A stretch of DNA of 64,000 bases from assembly GCF_035917575.1 (NCBI RefSeq), contig NZ_CP109090.1:496001-560000 (forward strand). The letters run 5' to 3'. This DNA is from Streptomyces sp. NBC_01788. Its GTDB lineage: Bacteria > Actinomycetota > Actinomycetes > Streptomycetales > Streptomycetaceae. A program made the translations under genes and the position numbers. The notes beneath the pieces were generated by a model. The model had not been told where the DNA came from and ran no database searches. It saw nothing but the letters and a program-made list of their open reading frames with translations. This document shows, piece after piece, positions 45,554 to 54,514 of this stretch (the first letter of the stretch is position 1; each line of letters begins with the position of its first letter).

Positions 45554-45993
45554 CATCGTCTCAAGCCGAGAGCCGGCGGTAGCAGATCAGAGTCGCGGCT
45601 ATCCCGGCGAAAGCAAGGAAGCGTTCAGCCTTGCGCTCGTGACGACGGTGAAGGCGACGGCACCCGGACGGCCAGGCCACCGTCCGCTCCACGGTCCATC
45701 GGTGGCGGCCCAGCCGGTGCGAGGACTCGATCCCCTTGCACGCGATGCGCGGGACGATGTTCCGGCTGCGGAGCCACCGTCGCAGGAAGTCGTAGTCGTA
45801 GTCGTATCCGTTGCCGGCGTGGAGCTTGGCAGGCCGTCGCCGACGTGGGCCACGGCGAGATCGGATCGGCGGGATACCCGTACCAGGGGTTCCAGTCCCT
45901 GGCTGTCATGGGTGTGCGCAGCAGAGATACCGAGGGAGAGGGGCGGACCGGACCGCTCGGGCCGTCGCCGCCCTGATCGCTCGGCGATCAAGA
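45554..45993 (-). pseudogene. IS5-family transposase fragment with frameshift
   Basis: Minus strand. After HTHDSQGLEPLVR comes, one base out of frame, IPPIRSRRGPRRRRPAKLHA, then GNGYDYDYDFLRRWLRSRNI, VPRIACKGIESSHRLGRHRW, TVERTVAWPSGCRRLHRRHE and RKAERFLAFAGIAATLICYR to a TGA at 45563-45565. The catalytic Glu is in TVERT. One G is missing at the frameshift and the N-terminus is absent. A different subgroup of IS5 from the fragment at 43638. Confidence 0.85.
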
Positions 45994-47028
45994 CTCATCG
46001 GCCCAGAGCGCCGTCCGGCCGTCTGGTTGGACATGGATGGTCTGGGACATCTCCCGGTACCCCCAGGCGTAGTCGCTGGACGCGATCACCCAGGCTTTGG
46101 CCTGGAACGCGGTGGCCGGCAATTTGGCCACCGTGCACTCCGCCAGGGGGCTGGTCACTGTCTTGCCGGGTGCCACCGTGAGTTCCACCCCCCTGCCCCA
46201 GACACCCGGACAGGTGTGGGCGACCGCGGCTCGGACGTAGGCGAGCTTGGCCTTGACGGTGACCGGGTCCGGCCCGGTGTTGGTCATCTGCACGGCGAAG
46301 ACGAGCCTGGCGCCGTCGGCACGGGTGCATGGAGTCCATGCCACACCGTCGACGTAGCGGGGCCGGCCGCACCGGTTGTTGCCGCCCAGGCCGGCGGAAG
46401 TCGGCGGAGTGGCCACGGATGCCTCGACCGTGTATTCCGAGTCCGCGACCGCCGAGCCGGGCGCGGCGATGTGACGTGCAACGAGCACAAGCCCGCAGAG
46501 AGCCACGAGGCCGACGACGGTAGCCAGCACCTGCTTCCCACGGCGGCTCGGGGTCCGGGGGACGGCAGGCGTGGCCGACGGCGGTTCGAGCGGTTCCGCC
46601 GTTTGGTCTTCCCTTGCCACCGGCCTGAGCGGCGGAGGGGCCGAAGGGGCCGCCTCGGATGGGGCGAAAAGGTCCGAAGGCGGCTGGGCGACTGCTCCAG
46701 CGTTGAGTTCGGCCTCCAATGCCTCCCAGCGCGCGGTCCATTCACCGACCGCGTGGGCCGTCTGCTGCCGACCGGTCCTGGCGTAGGCCAGACATGCCCG
46801 CACGAAGGCCAGAACGACCTCACGGGAGGGAGGGGTGTGGCCCCTGGCCGCGGTGGAAAAAGTGGTGTCCGAGTACGGGCTGCCCACCTTCGCCGACCAG
46901 GTCGCCAACTGCCGGTAGGTCGGACGGCCGCACCGCTCTCGCAGTTGACGGAGTTCGAGGGCGAACAGCGCCAGGGGGCCGCCCTCGGGGTCGATCGGGC
47001 TCTCCTGCCGACCTTGGTTACTGGCCAC
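45988..47028 (-). CDS. transmembrane protein with N-terminal helix-turn-helix-like domain
   Basis: A 346-residue protein. The N-terminal 100 residues (ALELRQLRERCGRPTYRQLA; AARGHTPPSREVVLAFVRAC) are like the XRE-type domain of actinomycete regulators. A Pro/Ala-rich linker follows, then one membrane helix (VLATVVGLVALCGLVLVA, about residues 172-190) and an extracytoplasmic domain with four Cys (NRCGRP, TPCTRA, HTCPG, AECTV) and beta strands. This is a bitopic sensor or anti-sigma-like layout. The GTG at 47028 has AGGAG 7 bases upstream. Complete. Confidence 0.75.
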   Translation of the reverse strand: MASNQGRQESPIDPEGGPLALFALELRQLRERCGRPTYRQLATWSAKVGSPYSDTTFSTAARGHTPPSREVVLAFVRACLAYARTGRQQTAHAVGEWTARWEALEAELNAGAVAQPPSDLFAPSEAAPSAPPPLRPVAREDQTAEPLEPPSATPAVPRTPSRRGKQVLATVVGLVALCGLVLVARHIAAPGSAVADSEYTVEASVATPPTSAGLGGNNRCGRPRYVDGVAWTPCTRADGARLVFAVQMTNTGPDPVTVKAKLAYVRAAVAHTCPGVWGRGVELTVAPGKTVTSPLAECTVAKLPATAFQAKAWVIASSDYAWGYREMSQTIHVQPDGRTALWADES

Positions 47029-47193
47029 TCAATCGCTCCTCGATCCGGCTTTCTTGATGACCGGTAATTGACCGGCAGGCAGAAGTGTGGCGGGTCATCA
47101 AGCCAGCGGCAAAAGTGCGGGTATCGAACCGTTCGCCCGCTTCGAGAGGGCGTTCGGGGACAGGTTCGTCACCTACACGAAGGGACCAGTGAC

Positions 47194-47781
47194 ATGAGGA
47201 TCGCCAGGAAGCCGATGGCCCGGATCGCGGCGCCGGTGGTCGGCGCGCTCACTCTTCTGACCGTGGGCGCGGTGACCGCCCCGGTGGGGGCGCAGGCCGC
47301 CCCGCTGGGGCGCGCGTGCATGTTCGAGGCCCCCGAAGGGGCCTACGGCGCGGGGCACGCCGCCTTCGCCGTCAAGGTTCGCGGGGAGGCGAACCACTGG
47401 GTCTACGGCTCGTTCGGCAGCACCAACGACGCACCGATTGCCGGCTGGATCAAGGGCGGTACGTGGGAGAAGGCCCACGCGTACTTCACGTCCGTGCGTG
47501 ACAAGGACCACGAGAACGCGCGGTACTACACGCGCTATCGGTGCGTGAACACCAAGGACGGTGACGCGAAGAGGGCCCAGTCCTGGTATGGCGCGGTGAA
47601 GGAGCGCGGCTACAACGTCGCCACCAACAACTGCCTCCACATGTCAATGGCGGTCTTCAAGGGCTACAGCGAAATCCTCCGCAAGGACCCGCGACTCGGC
47701 AGCGCTACGGGAAACACCCCGAACCAGTACTACAGCAAGGTTCTTCCCGCAGCCCACTGGGAGGTGTCGCACCAACTGTGA
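47194..47781 (+). CDS. secreted protein, possible permuted papain-like fold
   Basis: A 195-residue exported protein. Signal peptide: MRIARKPMARIAAPVVGALT then LLTVGAVTAPVGAQA, cleavage near AQAAP. The mature part has GAGHAAFAVKV near its start (a His in a Gly/Ala/Phe context) and NNCLHMSMAVFKGY near residue 150 (Cys after two Asn). This His-then-Cys order is that of permuted NlpC/P60 (LRAT-like) hydrolases, so an amidase or peptidase role is possible. Four Cys in total. ATG 47194 with AAGGGACC upstream. It is a lone gene at the edge of the IS-rich region. Confidence 0.7.
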   Translation: MRIARKPMARIAAPVVGALTLLTVGAVTAPVGAQAAPLGRACMFEAPEGAYGAGHAAFAVKVRGEANHWVYGSFGSTNDAPIAGWIKGGTWEKAHAYFTSVRDKDHENARYYTRYRCVNTKDGDAKRAQSWYGAVKERGYNVATNNCLHMSMAVFKGYSEILRKDPRLGSATGNTPNQYYSKVLPAAHWEVSHQL

Positions 47782-47935
47782 TCACAGTGCGCCTCGGTGT
47801 CCACCGCTGTGCTCCGGTCAGGCAGGTGCTCGGCTTACCGGGAGACGCTCGCGCTGCAGCTTCCCGAGGCGCACTGGCTCCGGCCACCCAACCCGTCACA
47901 GCCGATGGTTGCAGCGGCGCCGTCAGGGGCGTTCC

Positions 47936-48619
47936 TCACTCCCCGGGAACGGGCAGGGCCGCGCGCACCGCCCCGTGAACGGCGCGTGCCAGGCGGGCGC
48001 CCCAGAGCGAGCGCGGGCCGGCGAAGGTGTGGAGTTCTTCGTCGTCGCTCGGGGTGCGGGCGGCCACGCACACGGCGTCGGTGGGGGTGCCCGAGCAGTC
48101 GTAGCCCGCTTCCAACAGCGCCTGCACCTTGGCCTCGGTCGCGGTGACCACCGCGTTGACCAGTGCGGCGTCCGACAAGGTGACCGGGAGCGCGGCGACG
48201 ACGTTGATCGTGCCGGGCGTGCCACGGCCGTCCGTCCCCGGTTCCGGGGAGGCGGCCCATCCGCGCACCCTGACGCCGGCGGTGGCGACCGCGGTGGCCC
48301 CGCTGTCCTCCGCGCTGCCGTGAGCCGTGACGTCGGCGGCGGTCATCAGGCCCACTCCCACGCCGTCGAGGCCGGCCGCCTCGGCGATCTCGGCGAGGTG
48401 GCGTTCGGGGTCGGTGCGCCGGTAGCCGTGGGCCACCTGTGCGTTGAGGACCCAGCGGCGCTCTCCGATGCCGCCGCCGAGCACGGCGTTGCTGACCATC
48501 CGCCATCCCGGGCCGGCGCGCCACACCAGCGTGGGCAGCCGCAGCCCGTCCTCGGTGCGGGTCAGCCGCCGCGGGGCCGGCAGTCCGGCAGCGGTGGACG
48601 GCGCGACGACGGAGGTCAC
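47936..48619 (-). CDS. cbiZ: adenosylcobinamide amidohydrolase
   Basis: A 227-residue CbiZ family protein, which removes the aminopropanol-containing side chain of (pseudo)cobinamide so that salvaged corrinoids enter the cobalamin pathway. Segments: MVSNAVLGGGIGERRWVLNA, GLDGVGVGLMTAADVTAH, INVVAALPVTLSDAALVNAV and YDCSGTPTDAVCVAA. The GTG at 48619 has AAGGAG about 10 bases upstream. No B12 transport genes or cobalamin riboswitch are visible nearby. Confidence 0.9.
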   Translation of the reverse strand: MTSVVAPSTAAGLPAPRRLTRTEDGLRLPTLVWRAGPGWRMVSNAVLGGGIGERRWVLNAQVAHGYRRTDPERHLAEIAEAAGLDGVGVGLMTAADVTAHGSAEDSGATAVATAGVRVRGWAASPEPGTDGRGTPGTINVVAALPVTLSDAALVNAVVTATEAKVQALLEAGYDCSGTPTDAVCVAARTPSDDEELHTFAGPRSLWGARLARAVHGAVRAALPVPGE

Positions 48620-48667
48620 GGGCTGGGCGCTCCTTGCGACGGGACGGGCCCGTTGATCGTACGTGCA

Positions 48668-48695
48668 GGGACCCGGACCCGCCGGGCCGGGTCCC
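48668..48695. terminator. hairpin between cbiZ and the transporter gene
   Basis: GGGACCCGG pairs with CCGGGTCCC around a 10-base loop, between the end of the minus-strand transporter gene and the start of cbiZ. Likely the transporter terminator. Confidence 0.55.
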
Positions 48696-48742
48696 GCCGC
48701 TCGCCCGCGCTCTCGTGTCGGCCCGTCAGAACCCGGGCAGCG

Positions 48743-50251
48743 TCAGAACCTGGGCAGCGGGGCCTGACCCTCCACCAGCTCCGCGGCCTCCTCCGGGGTC
48801 GCGACGGCCGGTGGGGAGCCCTCCAGGGGCCGGCGTGCCGTCTCCTTCATGCAGGCCACCGAGATCACGCCGACGAGTGCCGCGGCCATGGAGTAGTAGG
48901 CGGGCATCAGGTCGCTGCCGGTGACCGAGATCAGGGCGGTGATCACCAGGGGGGTCGTCCCGCCGAAGAGGGAGGCGGAGAGGTTGTAGCCGATGGAAAG
49001 GGAGCCGTAGCGCACCTGGGTGGGGAACAGGGCGGGCAGCGCCGCGGACATCGTCCCGAGCAGGCACACCAGCGACAGTCCCAGCATGAGCATCCCCGCG
49101 GACACGGCGGCCAGGCTGCCCTGCTCGACCAGCAGGAAGGCCGGGACGGAGAGGAGCAGGAAGCCGAGCATGCCGGTCATCAGGACCGGTTTCCGGCCGA
49201 GCCGGTCGGACAGCTTGCCGACCTGGTTGATCAGCAGCATCAGCACCACCATGGTGGCGATGAGGATCAGCAGGCCGTGCGTCTCGGAGTACCCCATCCG
49301 GTCCGAGAGGTAGGTCGGCATGTACGAGAGCAGCAGGTAGTCGGTGATGTTGTACGCGCCGACCAGGCAGACGCACAGGACGAGCGTCGGCCAGTGGTTC
49401 CGGAAGATCTTCGCCAGGTCTCCCCTGGCGGTCGCCTCCACCGTGGAGGCCGCCTCGGACGCCCGGTGCACGGAGTCGTCCTCCAGCTTCCGGAACGCGG
49501 GCGTCTCGTCCAGTCGCAGCCGCAGGTACAGGCCGATCAGCCCGATCGGGCCGGCGACGAGGAACGGTACGCGCCACCCCCAGGAGTCCATGCCCGCGTT
49601 GCCGAGCAGCGCGGTCAGGAGCGTCACCAGGCCGGCCGCGCCGACGTAGCCGGCCAGCGTGCCGAGTTCGAGGAAGCTGCCGAAGAAGCCTCGCCGCCGG
49701 TCGGGCGCGTACTCGGCGATGAACGTGGACGCGCCTCCGTACTCACCGCCCGTGGAGAAGCCCTGCACCAGCCGGAAGAGGATCAGCAGGAAGGGGGCCC
49801 AGAAGCCGATCGAGGCGTAGGAGGGGATCAGGCCGATGGCGAACGTGCCGATCGCCATCATGATCATGGTCAGGGCGAGGACCTTCTTGCGGCCGATCCT
49901 GTCCCCCATGGGGCCGAAGACCATGCCGCCCAGGGGACGTACGAGGAAGGACACCGCGAAGGTCGCGAACGACGACAGCAGCTGGACGGTGCCGTTCCCG
50001 GACGGGAAGAACACGTGCCCGATGGTGACCGCCAGGTAGCTGTAGATGCCGAAGTCGAACCACTCCATGGCGTTGCCGAGCGAGGCGGCCTTCACCGCCC
50101 GCTGCACGGCCGCCTCGTCGGTGACGGTGATGTCCGTGCCCCGCAGTGGAGGGTTCCGGCGCCGTCTGACGGCCCTGAACAGTGTCCGGTGGCGTTTGAG
50201 AGCCTCGGGATCGGCATCCGCCGGGGCGGCGCCGTCTTCCTTGTCCACCAT
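48743..50251 (-). CDS. MFS transporter, ProP-like (MHS family)
   Basis: A 502-residue transporter with 12 membrane helices. The first segment, AVKAASLGNAMEWFDFGIYS, is the mark of the MHS (proline/betaine, citrate, ketoglutarate) family. FGPMGDRIGRKKVLALT is the MFS signature between helices 2 and 3, and LSDRLGRKPVLMTG the second. The C-terminal tail has acidic residues. The start is the ATG at 50251 (MVDKED) with GAGAGAGGAG upstream. It should import an osmolyte or carboxylate by proton symport; the exact solute is uncertain. Confidence 0.88.
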   Translation of the reverse strand: MVDKEDGAAPADADPEALKRHRTLFRAVRRRRNPPLRGTDITVTDEAAVQRAVKAASLGNAMEWFDFGIYSYLAVTIGHVFFPSGNGTVQLLSSFATFAVSFLVRPLGGMVFGPMGDRIGRKKVLALTMIMMAIGTFAIGLIPSYASIGFWAPFLLILFRLVQGFSTGGEYGGASTFIAEYAPDRRRGFFGSFLELGTLAGYVGAAGLVTLLTALLGNAGMDSWGWRVPFLVAGPIGLIGLYLRLRLDETPAFRKLEDDSVHRASEAASTVEATARGDLAKIFRNHWPTLVLCVCLVGAYNITDYLLLSYMPTYLSDRMGYSETHGLLILIATMVVLMLLINQVGKLSDRLGRKPVLMTGMLGFLLLSVPAFLLVEQGSLAAVSAGMLMLGLSLVCLLGTMSAALPALFPTQVRYGSLSIGYNLSASLFGGTTPLVITALISVTGSDLMPAYYSMAAALVGVISVACMKETARRPLEGSPPAVATPEEAAELVEGQAPLPRF

Positions 50252-50397
50252 CTGGGTCTCCTCTCTCCCGGGCGTCCTGGGCACGCGGACGTCCATGGGA
50301 CCGCTTGCTCACCCTTGTCAGCAGCAAACAGTTCACCCGGGAGAGAGCGACATTCGACACACGGGCACCGCGGTGCCCGCGACCGGCCGTGCCGGGA

Positions 50398-51651
50398 TCA
50401 GCCGAGACCGATGTGGACCGGGCCGCCGGTGGGCGAGAAGCCGTCGAGCAGACCGGCCGGGACCCGGAAGACGCGGCCGGGAGCGGCCGGCCAGGCGAGG
50501 GTGCGGCGGGCGAGGGTCCGCCCGTCCTGCCGGACGGTCACCTTGGGGAGGCGGACGAACTCGTCGGTCCACAGCAGCAGGCGCCCCCGGGCGGGTGCGG
50601 GGTCGCCCGGCCGCAGGACCTGCGGGGCGACCCAGCGGAAGGGGGCGTCGGCGACCAGGCGGACGCCCGCGGCCGGCCGGTCCTCGCCGTTGAGGTGGTG
50701 GACGACCTGCCGGGCGACGTGCCTGCCGTCGAGGGCGGCGACGTCGGCGGTGTCGACGGGGTGCAGCAGATTGCCCGCGGCGAAGACGCCGGGGCGGCTG
50801 GTGCGCAGCGCGGTGTCTGTGAGGGGGCCGAGGGTGCCTTCGTCGAGGGTGATGCCTGCGGAGCGGGCGAGTTCGTGGTCGGGGATCCAGTCGCCGGTGA
50901 AGACGACGGTGTCGCAGGCGACGGTACGGCGCCGGCCGGTGTCGAGGTGCTCGATCTCCACGGCCTGGCAGCGTCCCTTGCCGATGACGCGGGTGACGCG
51001 GGTGCGGGTGGCGACGGGGACGCGCAGCACGGTGCGTCCGGCCGCGTTGAAGGCGGCGTAGGACTCCGCCTTCGGGTACTGGCTGACCATGAGGGCGGGG
51101 GTGCAGCCGGCCTCGCGCAGGGTGACGGCCGCGGACCAGCTGACGAGTTCGCCGCCGACGATGACGGCCCGCTTGCCGACGGGCTGGTGGTGCAGGTGGA
51201 CGAGGTTCTGCAACTGGCCCGTGGTGTAGACGCCGTGGGGGCGGTCGCCGGGGATGCGGCGTGCCGTGCGGGGCCGTTCGCGGGCGCCGGTGGCCAGCAC
51301 GATGGCGCGCGGCCGGATCCGGTAGCGGCCGTCGGGGCTGGTGACGTCGACGGTGTGTTCGTCGGCCCAGCCGGTGACCATGGTGCGGGTGCGGATCTCC
51401 GCTCCGGCCCCGGTGGCCTGCCGCACGAGGTGGCGGGCGTAGGCGGGGCCGGTCATCACGCGGCGCAGGTCGCGCAGGCCGTAGCCGGTGTGGTCGCTGT
51501 GCCGGGGGATACCGCCGGCGTCCTGCTCCCGGTCGACGACGAGGACGCGGCCGGCCCGGCGTCCCGCCAGTTCGGCCGCTGCGGTCAGGCCCGCGGGTCC
51601 GGCGCCGATGATGAGGACGTCGGGCGTGGTCAGGGGCGGCTGGTGGGTCAT
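50398..51651 (-). CDS. FAD-dependent oxidoreductase, GlpB/HcnB-like
   Basis: A 417-residue flavoprotein with two dinucleotide-binding motifs: IIGAGPAGLTAAAEL (residue 14 on) and AVIVGGELVSWSAAV (about 165). Between them VLATGARERPR, as in NAD(P)-linked disulfide-type oxidoreductases, HcnB and the partner of the TM1432-type glycerol-3-phosphate dehydrogenase. It ends with a beta-rich tail (LPKVTVRQDGRTLARR). It overlaps the next gene (51648) by ATGA and is the last of four coupled genes; the probable job is to accept electrons from, or pass them to, the dehydrogenase. Confidence 0.82.
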   Translation of the reverse strand: MTHQPPLTTPDVLIIGAGPAGLTAAAELAGRRAGRVLVVDREQDAGGIPRHSDHTGYGLRDLRRVMTGPAYARHLVRQATGAGAEIRTRTMVTGWADEHTVDVTSPDGRYRIRPRAIVLATGARERPRTARRIPGDRPHGVYTTGQLQNLVHLHHQPVGKRAVIVGGELVSWSAAVTLREAGCTPALMVSQYPKAESYAAFNAAGRTVLRVPVATRTRVTRVIGKGRCQAVEIEHLDTGRRRTVACDTVVFTGDWIPDHELARSAGITLDEGTLGPLTDTALRTSRPGVFAAGNLLHPVDTADVAALDGRHVARQVVHHLNGEDRPAAGVRLVADAPFRWVAPQVLRPGDPAPARGRLLLWTDEFVRLPKVTVRQDGRTLARRTLAWPAAPGRVFRVPAGLLDGFSPTGGPVHIGLG

Positions 51652-53084
51652 CGGTTGTCCTTGTGCTGGCTGCGGCAGCCGTCGTGGGTGTGGTGCTTCT
51701 CGCGCAGGGCGGCGACGGCCGCGCCGCAGAAGAAGCCCTGGCAGCGGCCGTTCATCGCGCGGGTGCGGCGGCGCAGTCCCTCCAGGTTGCGGGCGGGTAC
51801 CGGGGCGTGGCAGGCGTCGCGGATCTCGCCCTCGGTGACCCGTTCGCAGAAACAGACGACGGTGCCGTAGGCGGGGTCGCGGGCGATGAGGTCGGCGTCC
51901 TGGTAGGGGCGCGTGCCGGCTTCGCCGATGTTGGGCATGCGGGGCGGCTCGGGCAGTTCGGCGCGCGGGCGCAGGTCCAGGCCAGCTTCTTCCAGGAGGG
52001 TGCGGGCGTGTTCGGCGATGGCGATGCCTGCGGTCAGGCCGGTGGAGCGGATCCCGCCGACGAGGAGGTAGCGCTGCTCCGGGGCGGCCTCGATGAGGTA
52101 GTCGGAGTGGTCGATGGCGGCGCGCAGCCCGGCGTAGCTGGCGGTGACCTCTTCGGCCAGCAGCCGCGGCATGAGGCGTTCGCCCTTGGTGAGCAGGAAG
52201 TCGAAGCCGTCCTCGGAGGTGGCGGTGTCGGTGCGGTCGGTGAGGTCCTGGGCGGTGGGGCCGAGCATGACGTTGCCGTAGATCGTCGGGGAGATCAGTA
52301 CGCCCTTGCCGCGTGAGGTGGGCACCGGGAGGACGATCTTGTTCACCATGGGGCGGGCCAGCTTGTCGAAGACGAACAGCTCGCCGCGGCGGGGGGTGAC
52401 GGTGAAGCGGTCGTGGCCGAAGAGGCGGTCGATGTGGTCGGCGCCGAGACCGGCGGCGTTCACCACCCAGCGGGCCCGTACGTCGCCGGCGGGCGTGTGC
52501 AGGGTGGTGACCTCGTCGCCTTCGTCGACGCCGGTCACGGCGTGCTGGAGCAGCATCGTGGTGCCGCGCTGCCGGGCGTCGGTGGCCAGGGCGAGGTTCG
52601 TGGTCCAGGTGCAGATGATGGACTCGTCGGGCACGGTCAGCCCACCCAGCGCCCCCTCACCGAGGTCGGGGACCAGTCCGTAGACCTCGTCGGCGTCGAT
52701 GATCCGGCAGTGCGTGTAGCCGTTGGCCTCGGCCTTCTCCTTCAGTCCGGGCAGCGCCTGGAGTTCCTCGTCGGTCCAGGCGACCAGGACGGCACCGGTG
52801 TGTTCGACGGGGATGCCGGTGGCTTCGGCGTAGGCGCTCAGCAGGTGGTAGCCACGAGCGACCAGGCGGGATTCGAGCGTGCCGGGCTTGGCGTCGAAGC
52901 CGGTGTGCAGGATCGCGGTGTTCGCCTTGCTGGTGGCGTCGCCGACGTCGTCACGGGCGTCGAGCAGCGCGACACGGACGTCGTGGCCGGACAGTTCGCG
53001 TGCGATCGCCGCGCCGACGATGCCTCCGCCGATCACCGCGACGTCGAAGACGTCGTCGTGGGGGCGGTGCGGGGTGGCGGTCAT
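51648..53084 (-). CDS. FAD-dependent dehydrogenase, GlpA-like with [2Fe-2S] C-terminus
   Basis: A 478-residue flavoprotein of the glycerol-3-phosphate dehydrogenase/L-2-hydroxyglutarate oxidase type. VIGGGIVGAAIARELSG binds FAD; TSKANTAILHTGFDAKPGTL and VTPRRGELFVFDK belong to the substrate domain. The C-terminal BFD-like domain has Cys in VVCFCERVTEGEI and GRCQGFFCG, which should bind a [2Fe-2S] cluster, as in E. coli GlpA. Its ATG at 53084 overlaps the kinase stop (ATGA). With the kinase and the GlpB-like gene it would make dihydroxyacetone phosphate or an analogue from a phosphorylated polyol. Confidence 0.84.
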   Translation of the reverse strand: MTATPHRPHDDVFDVAVIGGGIVGAAIARELSGHDVRVALLDARDDVGDATSKANTAILHTGFDAKPGTLESRLVARGYHLLSAYAEATGIPVEHTGAVLVAWTDEELQALPGLKEKAEANGYTHCRIIDADEVYGLVPDLGEGALGGLTVPDESIICTWTTNLALATDARQRGTTMLLQHAVTGVDEGDEVTTLHTPAGDVRARWVVNAAGLGADHIDRLFGHDRFTVTPRRGELFVFDKLARPMVNKIVLPVPTSRGKGVLISPTIYGNVMLGPTAQDLTDRTDTATSEDGFDFLLTKGERLMPRLLAEEVTASYAGLRAAIDHSDYLIEAAPEQRYLLVGGIRSTGLTAGIAIAEHARTLLEEAGLDLRPRAELPEPPRMPNIGEAGTRPYQDADLIARDPAYGTVVCFCERVTEGEIRDACHAPVPARNLEGLRRRTRAMNGRCQGFFCGAAVAALREKHHTHDGCRSQHKDNR

Positions 53085-54514
53085 GAATGGTCTCCCTCGG
53101 TGGCACGGGCCGTCGCGGCCCGCGCCCATGCGGTACGGAACTCCTCGGCCCGGTCGGCGGACCAGCGGGGTTCGTAGACGGTGGCCGGCTGCCAGTCGCC
53201 GACGGCTTCTTCGAGCCCGAGCGCCGGATCGAGGGCGCAGCTGGCCATGGCGGCCGCCCCCAGGGGGGTGGCGTGGGCGTGGGGGTAGATGTCGACCGGC
53301 ATCTGCGCGATGTCGGCCTGGGCCTGCATGAGGACGGCGGAGTTGGTCAGTCCGCCGTCCGCGCGCAGCCGGGTCAGGGGCCGGCCGAGATCCTTGGCGA
53401 CCAGGGTGCCCAGCTCGGCGACCTGCGCGGCGATGCCCTGGAGCAGGGCGAGGACGAGGTGTTCGCGCCGGGTGGCCAGGGTCATGCCGGTGAAGGAGGC
53501 GGTGGCCTCCGGGGCCCACCAGGGCGCGGCGAGTCCGGCGAACGCGGGCACGCACAGCACGTTCCCGGCGTCGGCCGCCGCCAGGGTGTCCAGGTCGGTC
53601 GCGGACTGGATGAGGCCGAGGTCCTGGAGCCAGCGCACCGCCGAGGCGACGGTGTAGACCTGCCCGTCCACGCAGTACGGCGTCCGTCCGGCCGCCCGCC
53701 AGGCCACCGAGGTGGTCAGTCCGGCGCTGGAGCGCACCGGGTCGAGGCCGGTGTTCGCCAACAGGAACGCGCCGGTGCCGTACGTGCATTTCGCGGTGCC
53801 CGGCTCCAGGCAGCGCTCCGCGACCAGAGCCGCCTGCTGGTCGACGATCAGCCCGGCCACCGGCACCTCCTGGCCGAAGGCCCTGGTGGTGCCGACGACC
53901 TCGTCGCAGGCGGCGATGCGGGGCAGTCGCTCGTCGCCGAGGCCGAACAGGTCCAGGAGTTCCCCGTCCCAGGCGGCGGTGTCCAGGTCGAGGACGAGTG
54001 AGCGGCTGGCGGTGGAGGCGTCGGTGACGAACTCCCCCGTGAGGTGGTGCACCAGCCAGGTGTCGGTGGTCGTCACCACACCGTCGCGGGTGAGGTTGCG
54101 CCGCAGCCAGGCCATCTTGGGTGCGGAGAAGTACGGGTCGAGGACGAGGCCGGTGCGCCGGGCGATGCTCTCGGCGTGCTCGGCCAGTTCGCCGCAGACG
54201 CTTTCCGCGCGCCGGTCCTGCCACACGAGCGCCTGGGTCAGGGGGGTTCCGGTGGCCGGGTCCCAGGCCAGGACCGTCTCGCCCTGGTTGGCGAGGGCCA
54301 CGCAGGCGATCGGACGGCCGGCCGCGCTCACCGCGCGGCGGCCGGCGTTGAGGACGGAGTCGAGCAGTTCGTGCGGGTTCTGCTCGACCCCTCCGCCGTC
54401 GAGGTAGGTGGGGCGGACGGTCTCCTCGGCGATGGCGACGGTGCCTTCCTCGGGGTCGACGACGATGGCCTTCGTGCCCGAGGTTCCCTGGTCGATGGCG
54501 AGGATCGCGGTCAC
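53081..54514 (-). CDS. FGGY kinase, glycerol kinase-like
   Basis: A 477-residue sugar/polyol kinase. LAIDQGTSGTKAIVVDPEE is the phosphate-binding N-terminal motif, ANQGETVLAWD and WQDRRAESVC belong to the substrate region; GLIVDQQAALVAERC and YGTGAFLLANTG the family signatures; LRADGGLTNSAVLMQAQADI the C-terminal one. It is close to GlpK in length (about 500) and motifs, but sequence differences leave erythritol or another polyol possible. The GTG at 54514 has GGAAGGGAG upstream and overlaps the stop of the permease. Confidence 0.86.
   Translation of the reverse strand: MTAILAIDQGTSGTKAIVVDPEEGTVAIAEETVRPTYLDGGGVEQNPHELLDSVLNAGRRAVSAAGRPIACVALANQGETVLAWDPATGTPLTQALVWQDRRAESVCGELAEHAESIARRTGLVLDPYFSAPKMAWLRRNLTRDGVVTTTDTWLVHHLTGEFVTDASTASRSLVLDLDTAAWDGELLDLFGLGDERLPRIAACDEVVGTTRAFGQEVPVAGLIVDQQAALVAERCLEPGTAKCTYGTGAFLLANTGLDPVRSSAGLTTSVAWRAAGRTPYCVDGQVYTVASAVRWLQDLGLIQSATDLDTLAAADAGNVLCVPAFAGLAAPWWAPEATASFTGMTLATRREHLVLALLQGIAAQVAELGTLVAKDLGRPLTRLRADGGLTNSAVLMQAQADIAQMPVDIYPHAHATPLGAAAMASCALDPALGLEEAVGDWQPATVYEPRWSADRAEEFRTAWARAATARATEGDHS

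Noticed and set aside
48620..48742. Cobalamin riboswitch upstream of cbiZ
   Set aside because: Only 123 bases are available, mostly a terminator hairpin, and no B12-box-like sequence is visible.
51648..54224. A single 858-codon fusion of kinase antisense-frame and GlpA-like gene
   Set aside because: The part upstream of 53084 is an out-of-frame reading of the kinase; the GlpA-like gene starts at the ATG at 53084 overlapping the kinase stop.
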